From Cotesia glomerata (taxonomy: Eukaryota > Arthropoda > Insecta > Hymenoptera > Braconidae), in NCBI RefSeq assembly GCF_020080835.1, contig NC_058166.1, positions 6,520,000 through 6,583,999 of the forward strand: 64,000 bases of DNA, in the 5' to 3' direction. A program made the position numbers and the translations under genes. Position 1 is the first letter of the stretch, and every line of letters starts with the position of its first letter. A model generated the notes under the pieces. The model searched no databases and was not told where the DNA came from. It worked only from the letters and a program-made list of their open reading frames with translations. Below are positions 23,144-34,038 of this stretch, one piece after another.

Positions 23144-24486
23144 TTTTATTTTATTTTTTGGACATAATCTCAAAGTCATCCTTAACGCATGAAAAATAAA
23201 AAAAAAAGTTGAAATTAATTTATTATTCAATATTTCCACGCGATGCATTCAATTTTTAATCCTCAAAATTACAATACTATGTACTAGCATAACTTTACCT
23301 TATTTAAAAGTTGCAAAAAACGAAAAAAAATTTTTTTTTGAAAAAAAAACACCTTTCTAAAAATTTCAGAATCTTTTAAGATGAGTACAATGTATTATTA
23401 GGGTGTGCGTTATTTCCCAAGTTGACTTTTTTTTCGCGATCGCCCCCTGGATTTTTAGTTCTTGACCTAAAAAAAAATAACTTACCCAAATAAGCTCTTA
23501 ATTACCAAATTGAACCGTGCCGAAGTCGAGTTACATTTCCCATTTAAATAACATGGGAATTTGGAACTTTTTGCAATTATTTTTTTTTTCTTCAAAAAAA
23601 AAATGTCACCACGATTATGATCAGTGCATATTCTAATGAGAAATTGAATGCTCTACAAAAAAGTTTTACAAATTCAGAATTAATAAAATCAATTTATTTA
23701 AACCAATCTAAAATCTTAACAATTATCAATTGGCCAAATTAACAAATCAATTACTCACGACTTCCAAACCCAAGAGGTCTAGAACATTCCTCGAGTATGA
23801 AATCCCCAAGAAGAATGTTCAAACTGCTAACGAACCAAATTAATTAAATAAATAATTATTATTAAGCAAAATTATTATAAACAATTGAATTACCAAAAAT
23901 TAAATTAATAAATGAGAAGTAGTACTATTAATGAGCCGGGTATGCACCCCAAGGCTCAACAAAGAGGCAAAAGTCTCAATACCTTAACAAGTTATATACT
24001 TGAAGAAAACTCTGGTTCCGAATCGGCTTCCTTCTTTTTGGATACTTTGGCTGGTGATGTTGCTTCAGTGGACACTGTACTACTTCTGTCTTGTCGTCAC
24101 TACTCAACTGACCAAGAAACCCAAAATTTCCCCCACTTAATGCTAGTCGGGTCCCGAAGACCGAGACGCGCCAGTGCTGCGTCGACTAATTATCACGCGT
24201 GTGCGGTTTTACCGTCACAGGGTAAATTACCCTGTTACAGAATATAAAATTGTTTTTTGTAAAAAATTGCGTAAAATATGTGTAAAATAAATTTAAAACA
24301 AAAAATAATTTTTCCCATGTTAGTTAAATGGGAAACTAAAATAAAAATAGCGACCCCTTAGAGTTGAGCTATAAGGCTCATGTTTGGTGAGGAATTTTTT
24401 TATATCAAATAGAAACATTTAAGAAGGTAAGAATTAAAAAAAAAAATAAAAATTTTTTTTGAATCACCCTAATGAACATATGAGGT
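23144..24486. repeat. Composite insertion in LINE copy 2 (MITE and LTR fragment)
   Basis: Replaces about 440 bp of the LINE. ATTAGGGTG at about 23397 and CACCCTAAT at about 24465-24473 are candidate inverted ends of a MITE. Within it, about 23680-24240 ends in CCCTGTTACA, the same end as the solo LTR, after a GC-richer block, so it is probably a 5'-truncated LTR piece. The 111-codon ORF at 23912 lies in that LTR piece and looks fortuitous. Confidence 0.45.
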
Positions 24487-25036
24487 AATATACACCATAT
24501 AGACGCGAGCTTGGATGGCTATCAGTAAAAAGCCGCCGAATGTACTACTTGGCATTTTCTTTTTATAAATTGTTGAGTATAGGCAAACCTAGCTACTTAC
24601 GCGAACTATTTATTGAAGATCCCATGTAGGAAAGTATGGCGGGCCCAGGCTTGGCCCAGGCCTGGCCCAACTCTGGGTCAGGCTTGTAAGCCAGAGTTGG
24701 CCCAGTCTTGATTTAAGTCTGGAATGATGATGCTGACCCAAGCCTGGTTACCAGGACTGGCCCATGCCTGGCTACCAGGACTGGCCCATGCCTGGTTACC
24801 AGGGTTGGGCCACAGTTAATTTTCAAGTCGGGTCCATGCCTGTTAACCAGGACTGGGTCATAGTTAATTTTCAAGTCTGGTCCATGCCATTTGATAAAAA
24901 ATGATAAAAAAAAAATTTTTGAAGTGTAATTTTTTTATTTTAATTTTGATGTAGAGCTAACGCAAGCTTAGATCGTTTGACTCTTTATTTAGACCTAACT
25001 TTAACTAATTATAGAAATAAAGTGAAAATAGCATTT

Positions 25037-25104
25037 GTCCTAACCGAGATTCGAACCCGAGCCGCGTGCTTGCCAGACCGATAACTAACCCCTACAACGT
25101 ACGA
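25037..25104 (-). other. tRNA-like module of element B (pol III-type boxes)
   Basis: On the minus strand: GTAGGGGTTAGTTATCGGTC, then GGTTCGAATCTCGG, i.e. an A-box-like and a B-box-like word about 40 bases apart. Corresponds in place and orientation to the module of element A. Not a convincing functional tRNA because the acceptor arm does not pair by eye. Confidence 0.45.
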
Positions 25105-25484
25105 CCGATAAGTTGACTCACATCTTATCATTCATATAAACTAAATCTACATGGTGACGAAGTGTGACGGTTTATTATTTATATAATTTATGTTATTTAA
25201 TATTGTGTTTTGATGAAAATTAACGATTTTTTACAAATGTTTATTAGTTAAAAAAATGCAAGAGTTAAGTTCTTATATTACTTCAGACTTTTTACATTGT
25301 TCTGTATATTTTTAATATCATATTATAAATTTTACTGTTTAAAATTATCAATATAAAAAATTCAACTGTTAATTATTATATTTTAATTTTTTTAAGACCA
25401 TATTAATTTTGACGATATGCAATTGTTTTGGTTACATAATAAATTGTCAATTTTAGCATTTGCTTATAAATATTAGTTGAACAA

Positions 25485-25959
25485 AACGGCAGGATGGCCG
25501 AGCGGGTTAAGTCATTATATCGTTAATTCGTTCGTATATCATGCCGTGAAGCGAGGGTTCGAGCCCCGACGGTTATTCGAATAGTTCCAAACCAACCGTC
25601 GGGGGTCGCTCCGGTAGCCGACTTGTACTGGCATGGGTTTTCTCTGTGGTTTCCCCATCGCCACTATTCCAACGGCCATTCGTAAGAGGTGAGGAATAGG
25701 TTAAATACAGTACAGGAAGTAAAAGTCGGTCCACAGCTGCAAGAGATACGCAGAGATTATAAAAAATTGAAAGAGCAGGTTGCGATATCTATGTGCGAAA
25801 TTTGAAAGGCAGAAACTTTGAACGCAGTGAAATTTGAACGCAGTAAAAAATTTGAAAGAAATTCGAACGCAGTGAAATAGAGAGAGGCAGTACAATTGTG
25901 ATGAAAAAATTGTAAAAGACAGTTCTCACTACTGTACAATGTAACAAATCTATCTATCT
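25485..25959 (+). repeat. tRNA-Leu-derived SINE with 13-bp target duplication
   Basis: Head GGCAGGATGGCCGAGCGGGT matches the 5' half of insect tRNA-Leu (A box TGGCCGAGCGGGT) and the B box is GGTTCGAGCCC near 25555. A non-tRNA body follows and the tail is (TCTA)n. ATTAGTTGAACAA (25472-25484) and ATTAGTTAAACAA (25960-25972) flank it, a duplication with one mismatch. A tRNA head plus LINE-like microsatellite tail is the typical SINE build. Several GAACGCAGTGAAA words repeat in the body (25818-25880). Confidence 0.82.
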
Positions 25960-26599
25960 ATTAGTTAAACAATAAATATGTACTGTTTAAAATTCTATTA
26001 CTTAATGATAAATTAAGTTTGGATTTCCCATTGAATGGCCAAGGCTAGATTACTCAATTCTGGCTCAAGTATGGGTTGCCATTCAACGGCCATGGCTAGG
26101 GTTTCCAGCCTTGGCTAAGGCTCGGGTAATCATTGGGCCGGCCAAGGCTTGGTTGCCTAGTCTTCGCCCAACGCTGGGTTCTCTTGCCTCGGCCATTCTA
26201 TGGCGAATCAGTGTTGGCCCAATACAGGGTTCTTTTGCCTTGGCCATTCTATGGCAAACCAGTGTTGGCCCAAAGCTGGGTTCCTTTGCCTCGGCCATTC
26301 TATGGCGAACCAGTGTTGGTTCAGGTTCGGATAATCATTGGGCCGGCCGAGGCTTAATTGCCCAGTCTTGGTCAGGCTCGGGTAATCATTGAGTTGACCA
26401 AGGCTGATTACCCAGTCTTTCCAATATCGGAGTGCCAAGCTTGGTTGCCCAGTGCTGGGTCAGGTATGGCCCCGTCATTCAACTCTGGCAGTTCCTACAT
26501 GGGATACTGAAACTAGACGTTCTGAAAACAATTACCCATTTAAATTATCCTATTTCCCATTCTAGAGTCTTATAAATAATTTTCTGTGTTTAGTGAATC

Positions 26600-26745
26600 A
26601 TGGATTTCTCAGCTATCAACAACGCGGCAACTTTAAAAGACATTCTACCAAAGAAGAAAATGTCAGAACTCACTCTCAATCAGGAGTATCTTGTCACTGG
26701 ACTTAAAATGATTACAAGTATTTGGAGAAAGCATCATTGCGTCAT
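26600..26745 (+). pseudogene. Short ORF of unknown family, cut by a MITE
   Basis: Begins ATG (MDFSAINNAATLKDILPKKK) and reads SELTLNQEYLVTGLKMITS before T-rich sequence of the MITE takes over. The N-terminus resembles short repetitive insect ORFs that I have seen but cannot name. No function can be given. Confidence 0.35.
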
Positions 26746-28350
26746 TTTATTTTTTTTTTTCAAGTGCTGCTGTCTTAGAAACTTCTCTAAGGTATAAAAA
26801 AAATTCTCTCCAAAGCGCAGCTTGATATCTCAATTCTTCATGAAGCTCAATGAATTTTTATTTTCCCATTTAAATAACACGTAAAAAAATTTTATTTACG
26901 TTTTCATTCGGTAAAACTACAAAAAAATTTTTCTTTTGTATTTTTCGTCAATTATTCTTGTAGGAAATTTAATTTTCTACAAAAAAGTACTAAGGTAGTT
27001 TTTTCGTAATCCTAACAAGTAAAAAGTTATGAAGCTTTAAATACTCGCAATAAAAGAAAATGTAATCAGATATGATTTTAGAATCCACGTTGTATCACGT
27101 TCTCTGTTTCAAAGTATTTGATTATGTAATTTATATTTTTTTCTTAAAAACATGGTATACAGTCTGATATCCGTAATTCAGTCTGGACCAGTGACAACAA
27201 ATGACAATTGAATATATCGGTTTGTTTATTTGAACCACATGTAAAATGCACTGAAGGAGATTACCAGACTTTGTAAATACTCTAACCACTGCTTAAAAAA
27301 ATTAAACTAGATAATTTACTTTTATCACTCTCTTGCGGCCTACATGAAGATATATAGTAAATTAAGTTTTTTGTTGATAATTAGTTTTTTACCCTAACCT
27401 GGCTGCATTTGAATAATTATGTCTTATAAGTAATATAAACTAAAATAAGAAATAAACAAAAAATTAAATAAGTCTCATAGATTATATTGGTTGTATGTTT
27501 ATTAGCAATTTCTTTATAGTCAAGCTTATTTACTTAAATATGTGATGACTCCTGAGATAAGGCAGTCTTACGCACGAACTCTACCTATTTATTTATCATT
27601 TTTTTTTCAAAGATTAAATTTAAAAATAAAAGAATCAATTCACGAAGGACTTCTATTTACGTTCTCCGGCAAAGTTTCATGATTTTTCATTTGGTCAAAA
27701 AGCGTCCCAGCATCGTGTTCAAAATTTAAATATTCACCTGTCCTACATGTTCTTAAATAAAAAAATTAAATTCAGTATACATCCGGAAGGACTAGCTTGC
27801 TCTTGATTCAGATTCCGTGATGAAATTCAAGTGCAATTTTAAAAAATCATTGCTCATAGGAAAAAATATCCAAATTGTAATGAGAAAAATTATTCATAAT
27901 TCACAGTTAATACTTCACCAAAAGACATGTGTTAATTATATTAGAAACAGTCTACTTTCATAAATTTTGAAACAAATACATGCAGTTACCAAAAAAGTTT
28001 TCGAAAAGATGCTTTGAAACTATCTTTGTTCAAATTTTCTTTTGTGCGAGTATTTAAAGCTCAATAACTTTTTACTTGTTAAGATTACGAAGAAACTACC
28101 TCAGTACTTTTTTGTAGAAAATTAAATTTCCTACAAGAATAATTGACGAAAAATGCATAAAAAAATTTTTTTCTTAGATCTACCGGATGAAACCGTAAAT
28201 AAAATTTTTTTACGTGTTATTTACATGGGAAAATAAAAATTCATTGAGCTTCATGAAGAATTGAGATATCAAGCTGCGCTTTGAAGGGAATTTTTTTTAT
28301 ATCTTAGAAAAACTTTCAAGATGATAGGCAAAAAACTTTTTTTTTTGGAC
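26745..28350. mobile_element. Fold-back MITE with arms of about 300 bp
   Basis: 26790-27055 and 28045-28310 are inverted copies: AGCGCAGCTTGATATCTCAA, ATGAAGCTCAATGAATTTTTATTTTCCC, AATTATTCTTGTAGGAAATTT, ACTTTTTTGTAGAAAATTAAAT and CGAGTATTTAAAGC recur in reverse complement on the right. Interior about 1 kb, AT-rich, no ORF. Confidence 0.7.
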
Positions 28351-28351
28351 C

Positions 28352-28356
<5 letters not shown>

Positions 28357-28405
<49 letters not shown>
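28357..28405. repeat. (TA)n microsatellite
   Basis: About 45 bases of alternating TA at the edge of the fold-back MITE. Confidence 0.9.
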
Positions 28406-28409
<4 letters not shown>

Positions 28410-28732
28410 CTGGGCCAAAAAAATTAACTATTTTTTTTTTTTTTTGTATATCGAAAATATTATTTGGGATGACAAAAAAAAAATGTTGTGAGAATTTGAG
28501 CCCTTAATATTTATATTAAGAGGTCTATCATCCCAACTTTTAAATTTTTTTTCCGGAACGGGTTTTTGTCTCATAACTCCTAAACCATCGAGGTAAATGA
28601 AATAAACTTAGATGTTTTTTGAAGCAAATTTAATTGTCTACAAAAAAAGACTGATTGAAATTTTTCGTCAGATGAACCGTTTTCTTATAAACACGCCTTG
28701 AAAATTGATAAGATTTCAGAATTTTATTGTTT
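28406..28732. repeat. MITE-like repeat cut by the scaffold gap
   Basis: Starts TTAGACTGGGCCAAAAAAAT with T-rich tracts, then GGTTTTTGTCTCATAACTCC. Looks like the end of a common interspersed inverted-repeat element; its other end is lost in the gap. Confidence 0.4.
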
Positions 28733-28832
28733 NNNNNNNNNNNNNNNNNNNNNNNNNNNNNNNNNNNNNNNNNNNNNNNNNNNNNNNNNNNNNNNNNNNN
28801 NNNNNNNNNNNNNNNNNNNNNNNNNNNNNNNN
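28733..28832. other. Scaffold gap, 100 N
   Basis: Exactly 100 N, a fixed-size gap marker, so the true distance is unknown. ORFs running through it are meaningless. Confidence 1.
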
Positions 28833-29081
28833 TCCGATGCACCGCCCTTCACCAACAAAGATATTGCACTCCATGCAAAACGGTAGTTTCTTCTGAGCCG
28901 AATTGGGGTAGTTTCTGGCTGCGTGGCCGTCTCTTCCGCAAAAGGCACACCCCCGAGGTAAAACTATTTGTCGGCGAAAATGCCGAAGCACCCACGCTTT
29001 ACCGCGGAGGCTCTCAACAGCAATTCTCCACCATTCTTCAGTGCCGCGTTCCACCGAGGTGCTCCAATCGTATCCATTCAT
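28833..29081 (-). pseudogene. gypsy ORF3, copy 2, 5' part
   Basis: Same protein as 2186-2637: MNGYDWSTSVERGTEEWWRI, then CAFCGRDGHAARN. Here the frame is continuous from the start into the knuckle, which shows how copy 1 should read, but the last knuckle Cys is Tyr. The rest is lost in the gap. Confidence 0.65.
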
Positions 29082-29204
29082 GATGCTATATTAATAAAGG
29101 GCGAGTGTTAATGGCTTAACTGCTATTCAATAGGGTCCGAGAGACAGACTTTAGTAAATAAATAAAGCGATAGGTCATAGAAAAGCCAGAATAGAGTAAG
29201 AATT

Positions 29205-30388
29205 AAGCCTCAACAGCTGCAGTCGCTTCATCAGCCCGATAAACAAGCTTCAAATTCTTGATGTGGCTCCTGCCAATTGATACTCCATCAGGCGTATGCA
29301 GCTCTACTATCACAGGGGTCAAAACCGCGTTCACAATGAACGGTCCAATGAACCGCGGAGCTTATTTCCCTACAACTTGCTCGCTTTTTTTCGATAACAC
29401 TTTATTGGGTCGATAAACAGTATCTCCGACGGTAAACTTCAATATACGCCGCCGTGGGTTATAATATTGGGCCTGGCGTTCCGACGCCTTGCAAATATTA
29501 ACATTAACAATATCTTGTAATTCAATCAAGCGATCCATTCGCTGGATCCACGCTGAAACCTCGGTCGGCTCTTCGATTACAATTTCCACATTCTGATTCA
29601 ACCCGAATGGACGCATAGGACAGGGATCGCGGCCAAAATTAAGAAACGCGGGGCTTACCCCAAGTGAGTCGTGCCTCGCGGTGTTGTGCGCAAATTGGAA
29701 TTCATATACGTGCTTATCCCACTCACGATGATCATCATCCAAACAACTCATAATCATCGTCTTTAAGTCACGATTAATTCGCTCTACCGGGTTTGCCTGC
29801 GCGTGATACGGCGGGATCGTGGTGTGTTAGATGCCGCACTCGTCTAACGCTTCCTGGACGTCACAGTTTACAAATTCCCGACCATTATCGGTCCAAAATA
29901 CGCGCGGTGCCTCCCAGCGGTTAATTATCGATTGCGCGAAAGCCCGAGCTACCGTCTTCCCATTCGCCGCACGGACCGTTACGCATTCAATCCACCGAGT
30001 GTACAGATCCTCAAACACCAATAAATACATAAAACCTGACTTTGATCTGGTGACATCGTGTCGGCCGCTACTACCTCCCACGATCGCATCGGTGCACGAG
30101 GCGTCATCTCACCCGCCGGTTTATGTTGGATAGGTTTGGATTCTAGGCACACTGGGCAACGTCGAACATACTCACGTATATCTCGGTGCATGCCTGACCA
30201 ATAAAATCTCGCTCAAGCTCGCGCATAAGTCTTATCAATTCCCAAGTGTCCCGCCTGGGGATCGTCATGGACCTGTTGTAGCGCGATCGGCCGATCATTC
30301 TAATGCACGACCATTTTCCATTGCTGATCATCCTCAACAACCGCTTGCAAAGGATCGTAAAGTCGTCGATACAAATTCCCAGCCTCAT
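29205..30388 (-). pseudogene. gypsy integrase, copy 2
   Basis: Aligns with copy 1 but lacks the SINE. Shows the HHCC region (CPVCLESKPIQHKPAGEM), the core (SGFMYLLVFEDLYTRWIECV, FWTDNGREF) and GPY/F segment. It keeps a 7-codon stretch (KTVARAF) missing in copy 1. Stops and frameshifts occur near 29830 (TAG in the core) and 30060. Non-functional. Confidence 0.78.
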
Positions 30389-31760
30389 ATTTATAACCCT
30401 CGATGGCTGTCGGATCGTCTATCAGCACGCGTCATTTCTCATCATACCACTCGTCACTCACGTCGTCATTCAGCTCGCTGAACTCTTGATGAACCAACTC
30501 TGTGTCTTCGAACATCCGAGATAACGCGTCAGGCGCTTCGTTCTCAGTCCCACGGTGGAATACGACTTCCATATTTCACCCTGAAAGCTCTAAAGTCCAT
30601 CTGGTCAGCTTTCCCGAGGCCTTTCGCACCATGAGCCAGCGAAGACTTGAATGATCAGTCACTGACCGCAAAACGATATCCTTCTACATAAGGTCGGAAT
30701 TTACGAATGGCCCAGATTACCGCGAGGCAATCTTTTTCCGTCGTGCTGTAATTGTTCTCGGCTGACGTTATGGATTTGCTTGGCGCAGCCGATCAATCGC
30801 TCTTTTTATCACCGTTTCAGGTTGCACTCATTATCGCACCGGATTCCCGCTTTGGCTAGCATCGGTGTATAAAACAAACGGCAGATCATAGTCTGGCACT
30901 ACCAACGTTAAATCCTCGGCCAGCGCTCTTTTCATCCGCTGAAAAGCCTCTTCTTCCACCTCGGTCCACCGTTGCCACATTTTTTCAGATTAACCGATTC
31001 AACGGTGCCGGATATTGCTCGCAATATTTTGCGAATGGCGGTGGCATCACTTATTTTATTCCGTTGAACCGTCGCACCTGTCTTCACGTGCTTCGGCTTC
31101 GGCATCCAAGATCGGCGCGATTTTGTCCGGATCGGGCCTTAAGTCATCTCGATCCAGCTGAAAGCCCAAAAACCTGTTTGGGTTTGGCGAAAATGGCTTT
31201 TGTCGAAATTCAGGGTAACTCCGAAGTCTTCTTAACCGTTGCAGGATTTCCTCGAGCACTTTCAAATGTACCAAACGTCGGCGTTACAACGATAATGTCG
31301 TTAAGGTAACAGTACACGCGTAAGGGCGTAACTCCGGCGTAATTTACGGTCCATCACCCGTTGCGTGGCGCTAACGTTGCATAAAACCCATTGGCATGCG
31401 CCAATTGGTAAAGCCCTTTTCCGGGTACCCAAAAGGCAGTATACGCGATCGGCAATCTGGACGCGAGCGTTACCTGGTAGTACGCAGAATTCGACCCTAA
31501 CGTCGTAATGTAATGTGCGCTTTCAATCGCTGTTTTCGAGAGTCTCGATTAAAACGGCGGTCGATAAGTGTCTTTCTCGGTGACCCCATTTAGGTCTCGG
31601 AAACCGACGCACATTCGGAATGCCATTCCGACGCTTGACCATGACAGGTTGACTTAACTATTCTGATGATCCAGCGGGTTCAATGATGTCATCCTCCAGC
31701 ATTTGGTCAACGATCTCATGTGAAAAAGCTTTCATGACTACTGGAGATCGGCGATAAACA
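30389..31760 (-). pseudogene. gypsy RT-RNase H, copy 2, many indels
   Basis: Recognisable by alignment to 4044-5478 (for example LGFQLDRDDLRPDPDKIAPIL at about 31150), but from about 30540 the sequence gains or loses single bases every few tens of bases, so no long frame survives. The flanking integrase and gag parts of the same copy do not show this. Confidence 0.7.
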
Positions 31761-32496
31761 CGTTGTTTAACTGGTTGATGCGCCTTCAGCTTGATGTGAT
31801 GTTCCACAGCCTGAGGTTAAACCTGCGTAACCTCGAGGGGCATCAGGCTCCGCTGGTACGCCAAAATCGTTCCAAATTGCTAGTTGGCTTCCGTCTCGTT
31901 ATTAACTCATAAAGCGCGAAAAAGGTCACGGTCTGCCTACTTTCGAGGTTCGCGTTACAGGCGAATGCCATTCCACCGTCGCCGAGCCGCCATTGGTCAT
32001 TCGGCTGTCAAATCATCAATGTTCATGCCGAAATGTTCTCTATAAAATTCATACCGATTAAAATTGAGCGACCCGAGGCTCAGGGATATAATGAGCCGGA
32101 AATCGCACTAATTCAGCATTATCTAGCTGACATCTCAAGATCCAAAACCCCACCGCCGATCTCAATGGTACATGATTAGCCATTCCAAATCTGGTAGGAG
32201 TCACTTTCGAGGTGAAAACACCGAGCACCCAGAATCCATTATCTCCTGCAGCAAAACTCCCAAAGCACGACGGGTTTTAGCGCCGGTATCGACAATGGCG
32301 GTTGCTTTGCTTCCCATTCGCTAGAGATCACTACCATCGGACGTGGTCGACCAACCTTCAAGTCCCAATAAGTATCATCCGAGACATGACATAATCCAGA
32401 TTCCGACGCTGGTGACGATAAAGTCTCTATAATATCAAAATCTATAAACGTGTCAATAAATTCAGGAGGTACCGCGTGTACTTCTACTTCGACCAC
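31761..32496 (-). pseudogene. gypsy protease region, copy 2
   Basis: Corresponds to 5510-6397 without the short-element insertion: the site CTCAATGGT at about 32161-32169 is single. 32239-32496 is clean (EFIDTFIDFDIIETL, WDLKVGRPRPMVVISS), the part below about 32330 has many small indels. Confidence 0.65.
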
Positions 32497-33938
32497 CAGC
32501 GGATGCGGTAAGATTGCGCATTCTGGAGCTGTAGTCGCTGGTGGGAGTTGTTTCGGCTGTGGGTCGGCAGTTATTGGGCACGACCTGCCCTATCGTTTTT
32601 TGGCGACGGCGGCTTACGCTGTGGGCACCAACAAGTAATGGCCGTGAGGCCCAAAGTACCGCATCGAGGGCAAACATCGCGATGGGGATTTGGGCAATTC
32701 TACGCAAAATGATCCGTTTCGCCGCAATTGAAACGAAAACGTAACCAGCGACGTAAATCTCGTGATCTATTCTCATTGGGCTTAGTCACTTTACTCTCCT
32801 CAGCGCTCACCGCTGCTACTTCGTCCTCCGGGTGATAACCGCCAACTGTCAGATCGGCTGGTGCAACTCGAGAACCCTTGGACCTGCCTTTACGACCACC
32901 TGTTGACTTCTTCGATGGCTTTTCCGGGGCTATGTCATCAGTGACCGCATGAATATGGGTCTTCCTCCTGTCAGATCTCGACGAGCGAGGGTAAGCACAC
33001 TCAACCACGTACGAGTCGTCCCTCGATGGCGGTGCACGGTACATCTTCTCCCTTCTCCATTCCTCTTCTTGAGCCGTGGCGGCATCTAGGAGTTCTGAGT
33101 ACGTTCTGTACTTCTTAGGAGGGCAAGCGCGCCACTATTCGGGCCTCAATCCTCGTTGGGCTCGTTTCACTTGGTGGCGTTCGCTGGGAGGTGCCCTCAA
33201 GCGCGAATACAGACTTTTTAGGCAAATCAAGGAGTCTGTGGCAGTCTCCTCCTCACCTTGGTTGCGCGCGCGTATGTCCCCTTTGATTTCCCCTCGACGC
33301 CGTCCACTACGAAACCACTATTTAAAATCGTGAACGAAATCGGTCCAATCGTACCAATCGTGGCAATGTGCTGAAAACTACGTCGCAGCAATACCAGTGA
33401 AGACATCAGGCAAAATAGACAAACGATCACGTCGACGGATAGAAGCACTTCGGATCTTTACTTCTAACCTCCGTAGAAACTCATCGCTGGTCATGCTCGA
33501 ATCTCCCGAGAATTTCAGTTGCCAATTGCGCGCGATGGCTCCATAATCACGATCACGCCCACGCGACGGCGATCGGTGCTTACGTGAGTGTCGAGAATGA
33601 TCGGAAGAATATGTCGACATGTATTTCGAGCTTTCCGAACAGTCATTGTCGTAGGATTCACCGCCTGACGAAGAATAGCGACAATCATGACCTCTCGAGT
33701 TTTTGCCTGCGTCCTGGAAACGGACTGTCTGACGCGGGATGGCACCCGTGTGACTACAGTGAGCTTGCGCAGCGACTCCATCTGCCAACACTTGGCCCAG
33801 GTTGCTCACCTGACTCGACGTCGTCGTCGGTCGAGTACCTGTTACAGTCGTGACAGTGGTTTTTGGTAACGAAGAGGGTCGACTAATATTAGGAATCGCG
33901 CTTATGTCAGGCATTGGCGGTCTCGATGTACCAGCGCT
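32497..33938 (-). pseudogene. gypsy Gag, copy 2 (5' end in the gap)
   Basis: Gag from PDISAIPNISRPSS down through the capsid region to the zinc knuckle CGETDHFA. It reads Arg (CGA) at both sites where copy 1 has TGA, but has its own TAG in the knuckle where copy 1 has Trp (TGG), and a stop after LPDVFTGIAAT. The -1 frame join at the GC run (about 33270) is the same as in copy 1. Confidence 0.75.
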
Positions 33939-34038
33939 NNNNNNNNNNNNNNNNNNNNNNNNNNNNNNNNNNNNNNNNNNNNNNNNNNNNNNNNNNNNNN
34001 NNNNNNNNNNNNNNNNNNNNNNNNNNNNNNNNNNNNNN
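33939..34038. other. Scaffold gap, 100 N
   Basis: Second fixed-size gap. Together with 28733-28832 it bounds a 5106-bp contig made only of gypsy sequence. Confidence 1.

Larger units (their letters stand above)
24621..26503. mobile_element. Element B: nonautonomous TIR element with GGCCCAGG arrays
   Basis: Inverted ends CCCATGTAGGAA (24621-24632) and TTCCTACATGGG (26492-26503), flanked by AT on each side inside LINE copy 2. Arrays of short palindromic words follow each end: TGGCCCAGGCCTGGCCCA, CTGGTTACCAGGACTGGCCCA on the left (24636-24890) and TTCGGCCAAGGC / GGCCATTCTATGGC type units on the right (26020-26480). The AT-rich core carries an antisense tRNA-like module and a SINE. The plan is the same as element A although the sequences differ. 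Confidence 0.7.
24487..26563 (+). pseudogene. Second LINE copy, C-terminal coding, split by element B
   Basis: 24487-24620 encodes YRRELGWLSVKSRRMYYL and KPSYLRELFIED, matching the C-terminus of LINE copy 1. After element B the reading resumes at 26504 (DTETRRSENNYPF) and fades out by about 26563. The host sequence across the junction is GAAGAT + ACTGAAAC, so element B duplicated two bases (AT). Confidence 0.65.

Noticed and set aside
23912..24247. 111-codon ORF as a gene
   Set aside because: It ends in the LTR terminus CCCTGTTACA and has no recognisable domain; part of an LTR fragment.
25485..25575. A functional tRNA-Leu gene
   Set aside because: Anticodon arm is degenerate and the unit is the head of a SINE with tail and target duplication.
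28630..29083. Several ORFs that run through the 100-N gap
   Set aside because: N codons translate as X; the frames are artefacts of the gap.
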